A stretch of 64,000 nt of DNA, from positions 1 through 64,000 of the forward strand of contig NZ_QMIG01000011.1 in the NCBI RefSeq assembly GCF_003287285.1, in the 5' to 3' direction. Positions 1 through 8,330 of this stretch are shown here, piece by piece. A program made the position numbers and the translations under genes. Positions within the stretch are counted from its first letter, which is position 1; the number at the start of each line of letters is the position of its first letter. This DNA comes from Phytoactinopolyspora halophila. GTDB taxonomy: Bacteria; Actinomycetota; Actinomycetes; Jiangellales; Jiangellaceae. The notes under the pieces were generated by a model. The model worked only from the letters and a program-made list of their open reading frames with translations. It made no database searches and was not told the DNA's origin.

Positions 1-30
1 GACGCCATCAACGCCCACCTCCACCGCTAA
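1..30 (+). CDS. 3' end of an unidentified gene (partial)
   Basis: The window opens in a frame reading DAINAHLHR followed by TAA at 28-30. Its stop codon lies at the outer edge of an inverted repeat, just as the MMPL gene stop does at 8278-8280, which supports a real plus-strand gene ending here. Nine residues are too few to name a product. Confidence 0.3.
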   Translation, partial: DAINAHLHR

Positions 31-93
31 GCATGAACGTTGCAAGCACCGCTTGAGCCCGCCCATAGGTCGCTTAATGTTCATGATCAGCGG
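24..93. repeat. dispersed inverted repeat, copy 1 (degenerate)
   Basis: Outer arms 24-41 and 76-93 pair at 15 of 18 positions, sharing CATGAAC on the left and GTTCATGATCAGCGG on the right. The inner part has diverged. The right half resembles copies at 8274-8330 and 11934-11976, including a TAGGTC core. It lies between two convergent genes and could act as a bidirectional terminator. Confidence 0.55.
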
Positions 94-112
94 GAGAAAT
101 CAGCGGGAGAAG
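87..112. repeat. 13-bp tandem duplication at the marR stop codon
   Basis: The 13-mer TCAGCGGGAGAAR occurs twice head to tail (87-99, 100-112). On the minus strand this duplicates the last codons FSR plus TGA of the marR gene, so an out-of-use copy of the gene end lies just past the stop. Confidence 0.8.
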
Positions 113-606
113 TCGCGGGCCGCGACGCGCACCTCGCGCAACAGCTCGAACACCGCCACCCGCTGGTCCCGGTCGAGGGCGGGCAACCCGAAGTCGGCCT
201 CCATGAGTTCCGCCGTGACGCGCTTGACCGCGTCACGCCCGGAATCGGTGATCCGGGCCAACGTTCCGCGCCCATCGCGCGGGTTGGGCTCACGCACCAC
301 GAACCCGGCGGTCTCCAACCGCTGAATCGTGTTCGTGACGCTGGTCGGGTGCACCATCAGCCGCTCCCCGATCTTGGCCATCGGCAGCGCACCCGTGCGG
401 CTGAAACTCAGCAGCACCAGCGCCTCGTAGCGCGCGAAGGTCAGCCCGTACGGTCGGCAGATCCGATCGAATTCGCTGAGCAGCAGCTGCTGGACCCGCA
501 TGATCGACGTCGCGGCCGCCATCGCGTCGGACGGCCCGAATCGCTCATCCCAGATCTGCGCGGCTCGCTCGATCGGATCGAAGTTCAGGTCGAGGGGGTC
601 AGACAC
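100..606 (-). CDS. MarR family transcriptional regulator
   Basis: A winged-helix regulator of about 168 residues. The central segment (MAKIGERLMVHPTSVTNTIQRLE) followed by the wing NPRDGRGTLARIT is typical of MarR dimers, which bind palindromic operators and are released by small ligands. I chose GTG at 606 because AAGGAGGT sits five bases upstream; a GTG two codons earlier overlaps that site. The Shine-Dalgarno sequence overlaps the stop codon of the PH-domain gene, so the two are probably co-transcribed with the small membrane peptide gene upstream. The ligand and targets are unknown. Confidence 0.85.
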   Translation of the reverse strand: MSDPLDLNFDPIERAAQIWDERFGPSDAMAAATSIMRVQQLLLSEFDRICRPYGLTFARYEALVLLSFSRTGALPMAKIGERLMVHPTSVTNTIQRLETAGFVVREPNPRDGRGTLARITDSGRDAVKRVTAELMEADFGLPALDRDQRVAVFELLREVRVAARDFSR

Positions 607-616
607 CCGCACCTCC

Positions 617-1300
617 TTACCGGCGGCGTGCCGTTACCCGCCGGTTCGGTGGATGGTCAGGCCGCTTCGGGTTCGGTTTCTTCTTCTCCGGAGGCTTCGG
701 TCCGGCACCGCTCATCTCGCGTCGGCGCTTGTGAATGACCCGCGCCAGGTCGTGGGGCCGCGGAACGTAGCGGATGTCCTTCAGACCCTGCTGCTGCGCG
801 GCGTTCTCCAGCACCAGGTGACCCGAGTTGAACGGTCGCAGGTACCACGGCCGCATCACCGTGATGTCGAGCAGCCGGACGACCTCCATCTCCGCCTCGT
901 GCAGCGAGAACAGGCCCCACACCCGATAGACCCGGGAATCGGTGACGACGAATCGGTCACGCGCGATATACAGCGAGCGGCCGAATCCGTAGCCGAGCAG
1001 CGCCAGCACCAGCAGGATCCCGAACCACGCCACGTTCGCCGACACGAACGGAACCCAGAAGACGGCGATGGCAAGCCCCACCACACCAGCGAGTACGGGA
1101 AGGATATACAGGATGCCGCTGTGACAGACCTCGGCGATCACCCGCTCGCCGGAGACAAGCTTGCGTGCCACCATCCGGTGGCCGAACCAGGACTTGATCC
1201 GCCACCAGATCAGCCGAACGAGGCCGTCTTCGGCTACTCGGTCGAGCCAGCGCACGAAGCGATCGACCAGACCATCGACCAGGTCCTTCGGCGTCCGCAC
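617..1300 (-). CDS. PH domain-containing membrane protein
   Basis: 227 residues. Two hydrophobic segments (about residues 64-82 and 90-105: ILYILPVLAGVVGLAIAVFW and FGILLVLALLGYGFG) precede a bacterial PH-like (bPH2/YdbS) region reading RDRFVVTDSRVYRVWGLFSLHEAEMEVVRLLDITV, then a basic, proline-rich tail. Such proteins sit in the cytoplasmic membrane with the PH fold inside; their ligand is generally unknown. The GTG start lies nine bases after the stop of the 50-residue peptide gene and the end overlaps the marR ribosome-binding site, giving a three-gene operon. No strong Shine-Dalgarno is seen, so translational coupling is likely. Confidence 0.8.
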   Translation of the reverse strand: MRTPKDLVDGLVDRFVRWLDRVAEDGLVRLIWWRIKSWFGHRMVARKLVSGERVIAEVCHSGILYILPVLAGVVGLAIAVFWVPFVSANVAWFGILLVLALLGYGFGRSLYIARDRFVVTDSRVYRVWGLFSLHEAEMEVVRLLDITVMRPWYLRPFNSGHLVLENAAQQQGLKDIRYVPRPHDLARVIHKRRREMSGAGPKPPEKKKPNPKRPDHPPNRRVTARRR

Positions 1301-1309
1301 GGTATCTGC

Positions 1310-1462
1310 CTAGATGAGCTCGGTGAAGAATGTGATGATTGCGCTGAAGAGATCGCCGAACCACGAGCCGATGCTGGACAGCATGTCGGCCATCCCCTCA
1401 GGCTCGGCCAGAAGGAAGTACACCACGAACGCGATGAGAAAGATGATCAACGCCTTCTTCAT
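1310..1462 (-). CDS. 50-residue single-pass membrane peptide
   Basis: A short open frame, MKKALIIFLIAFVVYFLLAE at the N terminus, ending in IGSWFGDLFSAIITFFTELI. An ATG follows GGGAGGG at good spacing. The first 18 residues form a positively started transmembrane helix and the last 20 an amphipathic helix rich in Phe and Ile. It ends nine bases before the PH-domain gene and heads that operon, suggesting the two membrane proteins work together. It is below usual annotation size limits. Function is unknown. Confidence 0.75.
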   Translation of the reverse strand: MKKALIIFLIAFVVYFLLAEPEGMADMLSSIGSWFGDLFSAIITFFTELI

Positions 1463-1598
1463 CGCTGCCCTCCCTTCTGCCGGCCGCTCGTGCTCATGAT
1501 GTCCTGACGGCGCTGAACGTCACAAGCCCGCCACTGTGTTACTTGTAACGTACGAGACACCATCCTGTCCGTTCGCCACGCCGATCATCACATACCGA

Positions 1599-2552
1599 TC
1601 ATGACATAGCATCGACAACTTCTTCTGCAGCAGCGTACGGGTCGAGCGCGCCCCGCAGAACTTCCGCAGCCAGCGTGTCGAGCCGTTCGTCACCATGGAT
1701 CTCCGAGAATCGCTGGCGCAACGTGCCGAGCGCGATGGCTTCGATCTCGTCACGTGTACGCCGCATGCGACGTGACTCTAGCTCACCGCTCTCCGCCAGC
1801 CAGGCATGGTGCTTCTCGAGCGCGTCGATCATCTCGTCCAGACCGTCGCCCCGCGACGCGACGGTGGACACGATGGGCTGGCGCCAGTCTCCCGGCTCCC
1901 GCTCCACCATCCGCGTCATCGCCTTCAGGTCACGCACGACGTGCTCGGCGCCGTCATGGTCGGCCTTGTTGACGCCGAACACGTCGCCGACCTCCAGGAT
2001 GCCGGCCTTGGCCGCCTGGATGCCGTCGCCCATGCCGGGTGCCAGCAAGACGATGGTGGTATCCGCCACGGTCGCGACCTCGATCTCCGATTGCCCCACA
2101 CCGACGGTCTCGACGAGCACGAACTCGCATCCGGCAGCATCGAGTACCCGCACCGCCTGCGGCGTCGCCGCCGCCAGCCCGCCCAGGTGGCCGCGGGTGG
2201 CCATGGAACGGATATAGACGTCGCCATCGGTCGCGTGCTCTTGCATGCGTACCCGGTCGCCGAGCAGGGCACCGCCGGTGAATGGCGACGACGGGTCGAC
2301 CGCCAGCACGCCGACGCGGCGACCCTGACCACGAAACGCCGTGACCAGAGCGGACGTCAAGGTTGACTTGCCAACACCCGGAGACCCGGTGATTCCGATC
2401 ACGCGCGCCGAGCCCGCATGTGCCACCAGGGCCGCCATGACATCGCGCAGCAGTGGGGAATCGTTCTCGACGAGAGAGATCAACCGGGCAACCGCCCGCG
2501 GATCCCCCGTACGGGCGCGCTCGACCAGATCTGTCAGCTCCGCAGCGGCCAC
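1599..2552 (-). CDS. meaB: MeaB/ArgK-type GTPase, methylmalonyl-CoA mutase chaperone
   Basis: A G3E-family P-loop GTPase of about 317 residues. It has Walker A GSPGVGKST, the Mg-binding VETVGVGQSEIEV stretch and the base-recognition motif NKAD. MeaB loads and protects the adenosylcobalamin cofactor of methylmalonyl-CoA mutase. The frame stays open upstream inside the thiolase gene, but that extension is a shadow; a GTG at 2552 two bases after the thiolase TGA gives the family length. Placed with thiolase and methylmalonyl-CoA epimerase, it belongs to propionyl-CoA/methylmalonyl-CoA interconversion. The mutase genes are not in this window. Confidence 0.9.
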   Translation of the reverse strand: MAAAELTDLVERARTGDPRAVARLISLVENDSPLLRDVMAALVAHAGSARVIGITGSPGVGKSTLTSALVTAFRGQGRRVGVLAVDPSSPFTGGALLGDRVRMQEHATDGDVYIRSMATRGHLGGLAAATPQAVRVLDAAGCEFVLVETVGVGQSEIEVATVADTTIVLLAPGMGDGIQAAKAGILEVGDVFGVNKADHDGAEHVVRDLKAMTRMVEREPGDWRQPIVSTVASRGDGLDEMIDALEKHHAWLAESGELESRRMRRTRDEIEAIALGTLRQRFSEIHGDERLDTLAAEVLRGALDPYAAAEEVVDAMS

Positions 2553-2554
2553 TG

Positions 2555-3742
2555 TCAGGATGTCCTCAGCAACAACGCGTCTCCTTGGCCACCGCCACCG
2601 CACAGCGCGGCCGCGCCCTGACCGCCTCCACGCCGGCGCAGTTCGAGGATCACATGCAGCACGAGGCGCGCACCCGACATCCCGATCGGGTGGCCCATGG
2701 CGATGGCCCCGCCGTTGACGTTCACGATCTGCGGGTCGAGGCCGAGCTCGCGGGTGGACGCCAGGCCCACGGCGGCGAACGCTTCGTTGATCTCCACGGC
2801 GCCCAGCTCGGACACGGCCACGCCGGCCCGCTCGCACGCGGCACGGATCGCCCGGGCAGGCTGGCTCTGCAGGGTCGAGTCCGGGCCGGCGACGACGCCG
2901 TGGGTGCCGATCGTGGCCAGCGGTTCCACGCCGAGTTCACGGGCTTTGGCCTCGCTCATCACCACGACGGCACAGGCGCCGTCGGAGATCTGCGACGCCG
3001 ATCCGGCCGTGATGGTGCCCTCCCGGTCGAATGCGGGACGCAGCCTGGCCAGGGACTCCGCCGTGGTGTCAGCCCGGACGCCTTCGTCGTGCCCGAAGAA
3101 CACCGGATCCCCCTTGCGCTGCGGGATCTCGACCGCGACGACCTCGTCGTCGAACGTGCCGTCCTTCCACGCCTGGGCGGCGCGCTGGTGCGAACGGGCC
3201 GCGAACTGGTCCTGTTCCTCGCGGGTGAACGACACGGAGCCGGCGCTCGACTCGTTCGCGGCTTCGGTGAGCGCACCCATCGCCTGATCGGTGAAGTGAT
3301 CGTGCAGGCCGTCGTAGGCCATGTGGTCCAGCAGCCGTGCGTCGCCGTACTTGTATCCGGCTCGCGAGCCCGGCAGCAGGTGGGGGGCGTTGCTCATCGA
3401 CTCCATACCACCCGCGACGATCACGTCGAATTCCCCGGCGCGCACCAGCTGATCGGCGAGTGCGATGGCGTCGATGCCGGACAGGCACACCTTGTTCACG
3501 TTGAGCGCGGGAACCGTCATCGGGACACCCGCGTTCACGGCGGCCTGGCGGGCCGGAATCTGCCCGCATCCCGCCGTGAGCACCTGTCCCATGATCACGT
3601 ATTCGACGGCGTCCGGCTGCACACCAGCCTTGTCGAGAGCGCCCTTGATCGCGAACCCGCCCAGCTCCGCACCGCTGAACCCGGACAGGGAACCGAGCAA
3701 CTTGCCGATGGGGGTACGTGCACCACCTACGATGACCGCCAT
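2555..3742 (-). CDS. acetyl-CoA C-acetyltransferase (thiolase)
   Basis: 395 residues, the usual thiolase length. The nucleophile is Cys86 in [14 protein letters not shown]; His351 in [16 protein letters not shown] and Cys381 in CGGGGQG complete the active site. It condenses two acyl-CoA molecules or cleaves 3-ketoacyl-CoA in the cytoplasm; the AtoB/PhaA type is most likely. It follows the epimerase gene by 39 bases and is coupled to meaB. No Shine-Dalgarno fits the ATG, but a TACGCT hexamer lies six bases upstream, so a leaderless start from its own promoter is possible. Confidence 0.92.
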   Translation of the reverse strand: MAVIVGGARTPIGKLLGSLSGFSGAELGGFAIKGALDKAGVQPDAVEYVIMGQVLTAGCGQIPARQAAVNAGVPMTVPALNVNKVCLSGIDAIALADQLVRAGEFDVIVAGGMESMSNAPHLLPGSRAGYKYGDARLLDHMAYDGLHDHFTDQAMGALTEAANESSAGSVSFTREEQDQFAARSHQRAAQAWKDGTFDDEVVAVEIPQRKGDPVFFGHDEGVRADTTAESLARLRPAFDREGTITAGSASQISDGACAVVVMSEAKARELGVEPLATIGTHGVVAGPDSTLQSQPARAIRAACERAGVAVSELGAVEINEAFAAVGLASTRELGLDPQIVNVNGGAIAMGHPIGMSGARLVLHVILELRRRGGGQGAAALCGGGGQGDALLLRTS

Positions 3743-3781
3743 ACCTTCAGCGTAACGTGCCCGGTCCCCCGCGGGCCCTCG

Positions 3782-4201
3782 TCACGGTGCCTGGACGAGC
3801 TCCACCAGGACCCCTCCGGCATCCTTCGGATGGACGAAGTTGATCAACGAGCCGCCGGTGCCGCGTCGCGGCTCGTCATACAGCAGGCGCATTCCCCGCT
3901 CACGCAGCGTTGCGCTGGCCGCTGCCACGTCGTCGACGCGGTAGGCGATCTGCTGGACGCCTGGACCGGACCGGTCGAGAAAGCTCGCGATCGCCGAATC
4001 GGGTCGCAGGGGTGCGAGCAACTGGATTTGCGCCCCGGTATCGCCGGGCGAGACATACAGCATCGCCTCCCGGACGCCCTGCTCCTCGTTGTCTTCGCGA
4101 TGCGCGAGTTGCATGCCAAACGTCTCGCGATACCAGTCCACTGCCTCGTCCAGATCGTGGACCGCGATGCCGACGTGGTCGATCGTGGTAAAGATGGCCA
4201 T
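3782..4201 (-). CDS. mce: methylmalonyl-CoA epimerase
   Basis: 139 residues of vicinal-oxygen-chelate fold. The start IDHVGIAVHDLDEAVDWYRETFG carries the first metal-binding His, and the C-terminal half has INFVHPKDAGGVLVELVQ with the second His and the Glu. It interconverts (2S)- and (2R)-methylmalonyl-CoA. ATG at 4201 is preferred because AGGG lies eight bases upstream; a GTG three codons earlier is the alternative. It is the first gene of the epimerase-thiolase-meaB set. Confidence 0.9.
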   Translation of the reverse strand: MAIFTTIDHVGIAVHDLDEAVDWYRETFGMQLAHREDNEEQGVREAMLYVSPGDTGAQIQLLAPLRPDSAIASFLDRSGPGVQQIAYRVDDVAAASATLRERGMRLLYDEPRRGTGGSLINFVHPKDAGGVLVELVQAP

Positions 4202-4448
4202 GACAATCACCCTAGAGAGGGTCCAGATATTTACATATCCTCCGATTGAGGGGTGGTGGGCACGACGTCTCGACCACTACCGTAGGCAGGTACTGTTGCC
4301 TTGGGCGGTGAGGCACGACGGGGGATCCCGGGCAGCAGCTCACGGAGATCAACACCGCGTCGATCAGCCACTATCTTGATCACGGAGCACTGATCAACGA
4401 AAGGACCGAGACGTGCGACCCCGGGAGGGCCGCACCCCGAGGGAGACC

Positions 4449-5747
4449 ATGAGCGAGGTACAGGAAGCAACCGCGAACGAGACGGGTTCGGACGGCCTGT
4501 CGATTTTCGACGGCTCGCCGACCGGTGGGTTCACGATCGCGATGCGCGGCTACGACCGGATCCAGGTCGAGCAGCACATTCGCCAGCTCGAGGCGACGCT
4601 GGCGCAGGTGCGCAGCCGTGCCTCGGATCTCGACAAGCAGGTCGTCCGGTTGCGGCAGGAGTTGGCCGAAGCCAGCACGGAGCTGCGTGAAGTAGAGCGG
4701 CCCTCCTACTCCGGGCTGGGCGCGCGCATCGAGCAGCTGCTCAGGCTGGCTGAAGAGCAAGCGAGCGAGCTCGTGGCCCAGGCCGACAGCGAGGCCGGCG
4801 AGATGCGTTCCGCTGCGCAGGCCGAGGCCGCCGAGATGCGTACCGCCGCCGAGAACGAAGCCTCGGAGATGCGGGTCAACGCGCGGCGCACGGCCGAGGA
4901 GCTGGTGGACGACGCCCGCGTCGAGGCCGAAGAGCTCCGTTCGTCGGCCTCCCGCGAGGCCGAGGAGCTGGTCGAGAACGCGAAGCGCGAGGCGTCCAAG
5001 ATCCGCTCCGCGGTGGAGCAAGAGGTCAGCGAGCGCAAGTCCAACGCCGAGCGCGAGCTCAACCGGGTCCGCGCGGCAGGCGAGCGCGAGGTCGCCGAGC
5101 TCCGGGCCAACGCCAAGCGCGAGGCCGAAGAGCTCCGCAACACGACCAAGCGGGACGTCGAGGAGCTGCGCAAGAGCACGCAGCAAGAGGTCGACGAGAT
5201 GAAGGCCGAGGCGCAGAGCATCCTCGACGATGCCCGGACGCGCGCGGATAAGGAGCTCACCGACCTCGAGCTCACCCTCGTCGCCAAGCGCGAGCAGCTC
5301 GAGCGCGAGATCAGCGAGCGGCACGAGAACGCGGTCTCCGAGACCCAGAAGATGGTGGCCGACGCCGAGGCGCGTGCCGGCGAGGCTGAAGAGCGCGCGA
5401 AGACGGCGAACGAGAGGGCGGAGAAAGTCCGCCGCGACGCCGACGAGCAGGCCAAATCGCTGCTGGCCAGCGCTCGCCGGAACGCCGACAACCTCATCGC
5501 CGACGCCAAGCAGCAGGCAGAGAAGATCCTCTCGGAAGCCAAGTCCGAGGCGAACCAGAGCGTGTCCAACGCCAAGCGGGAGGTCGCCGAGCTCACCCGC
5601 CAGCGCGACAGCATCAGCTCGCACCTGCAGCAGCTGCGCAGCCTCCTCGGCGGTGTCGGGGGCGGCAACGTCCCCGGTCTCGAGGCCGGCGGCGAGACTT
5701 CGGGCGACGACGTCGTCGATGCCGAGGTCGTCGACGACGACAAGTGA
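4449..5747 (+). CDS. DivIVA/Scy-like coiled-coil polarity or cytoskeletal protein
   Basis: 432 residues. A short N-terminal region with GGFTIAMRGYDRIQVEQHIRQLE resembles the DivIVA-type membrane-targeting segment (the GYD motif). It is followed by over 300 residues of alanine- and glutamate-rich coiled coil with recurring AEELR/AEEL units, and an acidic tail ending VVDDDK. Actinobacterial relatives (Scy, FilP, so-called cellulose-binding proteins) organise polar growth. ATG at 4449 follows GAGGGAG; a GTG at 4413 in the same frame lacks a site. It is monocistronic, followed by a GC-rich hairpin. The exact family member cannot be decided from sequence alone. Confidence 0.8.
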   Translation: MSEVQEATANETGSDGLSIFDGSPTGGFTIAMRGYDRIQVEQHIRQLEATLAQVRSRASDLDKQVVRLRQELAEASTELREVERPSYSGLGARIEQLLRLAEEQASELVAQADSEAGEMRSAAQAEAAEMRTAAENEASEMRVNARRTAEELVDDARVEAEELRSSASREAEELVENAKREASKIRSAVEQEVSERKSNAERELNRVRAAGEREVAELRANAKREAEELRNTTKRDVEELRKSTQQEVDEMKAEAQSILDDARTRADKELTDLELTLVAKREQLEREISERHENAVSETQKMVADAEARAGEAEERAKTANERAEKVRRDADEQAKSLLASARRNADNLIADAKQQAEKILSEAKSEANQSVSNAKREVAELTRQRDSISSHLQQLRSLLGGVGGGNVPGLEAGGETSGDDVVDAEVVDDDK

Positions 5748-5785
5748 CGAGGATCACCGAATAAGCTGGGATCACTTCGCTGGGG

Positions 5786-6040
5786 TCACCGGGGCCGGCG
5801 ACGGCCCCGGGCCTTCCAGCACCCGCGATGCCAGTGCCGGCGCTCGTCGATTCCTCCGCCGAAGAACGTTGGGCTTTCCACCGGCCACGCCACCACGTGT
5901 GGTGTGGCCGGTGGAATCATTTGGTCACAGCCCGGGCACCGGTACGGCTTGGTGGACGCGCTCCCCGTGATGTGACGGACGACCCACTCGCCGTCCGGCC
6001 ACGACTCGACTGTCTCGTGCACGTCATCATCGTCGCTCAC
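5786..6040 (-). CDS. small zinc-ribbon-like protein, uncharacterised
   Basis: 84 residues starting with an acidic stretch. It contains YRCPGCDQMIPP, then HVVAWP and finally RRHWHRGCW, a CxxC plus Cys/His arrangement that could bind zinc. I recognise it as a conserved small actinobacterial protein without known function. The GTG start at 6040 has only a weak GC-rich site upstream. It is convergent with the coiled-coil gene and divergent from the MMPL gene, 38 bases away. Confidence 0.7.
   Translation of the reverse strand: MSDDDDVHETVESWPDGEWVVRHITGSASTKPYRCPGCDQMIPPATPHVVAWPVESPTFFGGGIDERRHWHRGCWKARGRRRPR
5789..5810. terminator. GC-rich hairpin after the coiled-coil gene
   Basis: Arms CCGGGGCC and GGCCCCGG pair over 8 bp around GGCGAC. 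There is no T tract, as is common for actinobacterial terminators. It sits 41 bases after the coiled-coil gene stop and overlaps the end of the convergent small gene. Confidence 0.5.
5876..5916. repeat. long imperfect palindrome inside the zinc-ribbon gene
   Basis: Arms 5876-5895 and 5897-5916 match at 17 of 20 positions around a CACGTG-like centre. The stretch encodes PPATPHVVAWPVE on the minus strand, so the symmetry could follow from the conserved HVVAWP motif and codon choice. Confidence 0.6.
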
Positions 6041-6078
6041 GCCCCGGCGACACCTGATACCAGGACACCCCCGGCACC

Positions 6079-8280
6079 GTGAGCGTGGGCGACATGTCGC
6101 AGACTCGTTCTGTGTTCGCTCGTTGGGGCGCCCGCGCCACTCGCCTGCGTTGGAGGATCCTTCCCGCCGTCGTCGTGATCGCCGTCGTCGGCGGCGGGTA
6201 CGGCATCGGTGTCTTCGATGCCACCACGCAGGGCGGCTACGAGGATCCCGGGAGCGAGGCCGTCCAGGCGCGGCAGGTCATGCAGTCCGCTCCCGAGACC
6301 GCGGCGGCCGATGTCATTGCCGTGTACACCGCACCGGCGGGGCAGCGAGCGGACTCGGACGAGTTCGCGGCCACCGTTCAGGAGTCGCTCTCGGCGCTCC
6401 CGGATGCGAGCGTGTCGAATCTCACAACCTACTGGGACGCCGGCGCGCCGTACCTGCTCAGCGACGACGGCCGCAGCGCGCTCGCGCTGGTGACCCTCGC
6501 GGGGGAGGACTCGAGCGATACCCAGGCCGCTTTCGACGAGGTGAAAGACGCGCTCCACGTCGACGACGACGGAGTGCAGACCACGCTCACCGGAACGGCA
6601 CCGGTCCAGTCGGCCATCTCCGATCAGACCAAGCAAGACCTGTTCTTTGCGGAGGGCGTCGCCCTGCCCGTCGTGGCGTTCCTTTTGATCATCATCTTCG
6701 GCGGCGTCGTCGCCGCGTTGCTTCCGGTGCTCATCGGCGCCCTGACCGTGCCGGTCGCGCTGGGGATACTGCGGCTCATCGCGGAGTTCACCACCGTCAA
6801 CGAGTTCGCGATCAACGTGGCCGGCTTGCTCGGCCTGGGTATGGCTATTGACTACGGCCTGTTCATCGTCAGCCGCTACCGCGAGGAACGTGCGTCGGGA
6901 GCGCTCGTCGACGACGCCATACGCAACACCGTCGCCACCGCCGGGCGCACCGTGGCGTTCTCGGCGCTGCTCCTCATCGTCGCGCTGTCCACGCTCTTGC
7001 TGTTCCCGCAGGACTTTCTCGGTTCGCTGGCGTATGGCGGGATGACCGCCGTCGCCCTGGCCGCCATCGTCGCGCTGACCGCGCTGCCGGCCATCCTTCG
7101 CGTGCTCGGAGACCGGATCGACGCGTGGCGGATCCGCCTGTTCCGCCACCGGAGCCCGGAGGATGCGGTGGCCCGGACGGCCACGTTCTGGGGACGGCTG
7201 GCAGATCGGGTGATGCACCGGCCTCTCCTGTTCGCCGCGCCCATCCTGGCGATCCTCGTGCTGCTCATCTCCCCGTTCCTCGACACGACCTTCGGCTCAC
7301 CCGACGAGCGCGTGCTTCCCGAGGACGATCCGGCCAGGATCGCCACCGAGGACCTTAACCAGCGCTTTCCGGAAATCGGCAGGGACGACATCCAGATCGT
7401 GCTTTACCCGGAGGGCGACGCTCCCCGCGACGCTTCCGGCGTCGACGACACCACCGCCGCCCGCTTCGCCGACGACGTGTCCGCACTGCCCGAGGTGGAA
7501 GCCGTCGACCGGACTAGCCCACCCGACGCGTCGATCGTCGTTCTCGAAGCGCGGTTTCCCGGCGCCGTCACGGATCGGCCGGCGGAGGACGCCGTCGATG
7601 CGATCCGCTCTCTGGAGCCGCCGGACGGTGTGGAGGTGCTGGTGGGTGGCGTCACGGCACTGAACGTGGACAGCCTCGACGCCATCACCGACCGGCTCCC
7701 GCTCATGACCGCCATCCTGGTGGGCGCGACGCTCGTGTTGCTGTTCCTCGCCTTCGGTTCGATCGTCCTGCCGCTGAAGGCGGCTGTCATGGCCGCCGTC
7801 AGCCTGTCCGCGACGTTCGGCGTGCTGACATGGATCTTTGTCGAGGGGCACGGCGCCGGCCTGCTCGACGTGACGCCGCAGCCGATGGAGATCGGTGTGG
7901 TCGTGCTGATGGCTGCCGTGATCTTTGGCCTGTCCACCGATTACGAGGTCTTCTTGCTCTCCCGGATCGTCGAAGCGCACGAGGCGGGAGCATCCACCGC
8001 GACCGCGGTCCGCACCGGAATGATCAAATCTGGCCGCGTCATCACGTCCGCCGCCCTCCTGCTCATCGTCGTGACCGGGGCGTTCGCACTGTCCGGGATC
8101 CAGATGATGCGGTTCATCGGTATCGGGATGATGTTCGCTCTCGCGCTCGATGCCACCGTCATCCGGATGCTGCTGGTTCCGTCCGTCCTCAAGCTGATGG
8201 GGCGGGTCAACTGGTGGGCGCCCGGTCCACTGCGCACGCTCCGGCGACGCCTGGCACTCGACCACACCCCAACCCGCTGA
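6079..8280 (+). CDS. MMPL/RND family membrane transporter
   Basis: 733 residues in two homologous halves, each with one early membrane helix, a large extracytoplasmic domain and five further helices. The conserved helix motifs are GLGMAIDYGLFIVSRYREE and GLSTDYEVFLLSRIVEA; the Asp-Tyr pairs are those thought to relay protons in MmpL proteins. Such transporters export lipids or amphiphiles across the cytoplasmic membrane. A GTG at 6079 gives the longest frame and an ATG at 6094 is an alternative; neither has a clear Shine-Dalgarno. The gene ends inside inverted repeat copy 2. Cargo is unknown. Confidence 0.88.
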   Translation: MSVGDMSQTRSVFARWGARATRLRWRILPAVVVIAVVGGGYGIGVFDATTQGGYEDPGSEAVQARQVMQSAPETAAADVIAVYTAPAGQRADSDEFAATVQESLSALPDASVSNLTTYWDAGAPYLLSDDGRSALALVTLAGEDSSDTQAAFDEVKDALHVDDDGVQTTLTGTAPVQSAISDQTKQDLFFAEGVALPVVAFLLIIIFGGVVAALLPVLIGALTVPVALGILRLIAEFTTVNEFAINVAGLLGLGMAIDYGLFIVSRYREERASGALVDDAIRNTVATAGRTVAFSALLLIVALSTLLLFPQDFLGSLAYGGMTAVALAAIVALTALPAILRVLGDRIDAWRIRLFRHRSPEDAVARTATFWGRLADRVMHRPLLFAAPILAILVLLISPFLDTTFGSPDERVLPEDDPARIATEDLNQRFPEIGRDDIQIVLYPEGDAPRDASGVDDTTAARFADDVSALPEVEAVDRTSPPDASIVVLEARFPGAVTDRPAEDAVDAIRSLEPPDGVEVLVGGVTALNVDSLDAITDRLPLMTAILVGATLVLLFLAFGSIVLPLKAAVMAAVSLSATFGVLTWIFVEGHGAGLLDVTPQPMEIGVVVLMAAVIFGLSTDYEVFLLSRIVEAHEAGASTATAVRTGMIKSGRVITSAALLLIVVTGAFALSGIQMMRFIGIGMMFALALDATVIRMLLVPSVLKLMGRVNWWAPGPLRTLRRRLALDHTPTR

Positions 8281-8330
8281 TCATGAACACTAGTCGAATA
8301 CATAGGTCGATTAGTGTTCATGATCAGCGG
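8274..8330. repeat. dispersed inverted repeat, copy 2 (near-perfect)
   Basis: Arms 8274-8297 and 8307-8330 match at 23 of 24 positions with a nine-base loop ATACATAGG. The left arm holds the stop codon of the MMPL gene and the right arm the stop codon of the lacI-type gene, so one palindrome ends both convergent genes. Copies lie at 24-93 and 11934-11976. Confidence 0.9.

Noticed and set aside
2553-2837. N-terminal extension of MeaB by about 95 residues
   Set aside because: The extension reads through the thiolase gene in another frame, is Arg-rich without motif, and GTG 2552 gives the family length.
2453-4249. Very long plus-strand open frame antisense to meaB, thiolase and epimerase
   Set aside because: It mirrors three genes with clear catalytic motifs; long antisense frames are common in GC-rich DNA and its translation has no recognisable motif.
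4380-5624. Leucine- and glycine-rich frame antisense to the coiled-coil gene
   Set aside because: It is the complement of repetitive GAG/GCC-rich coiled-coil codons, which yields Leu-rich sequence by chance; there is no start site.
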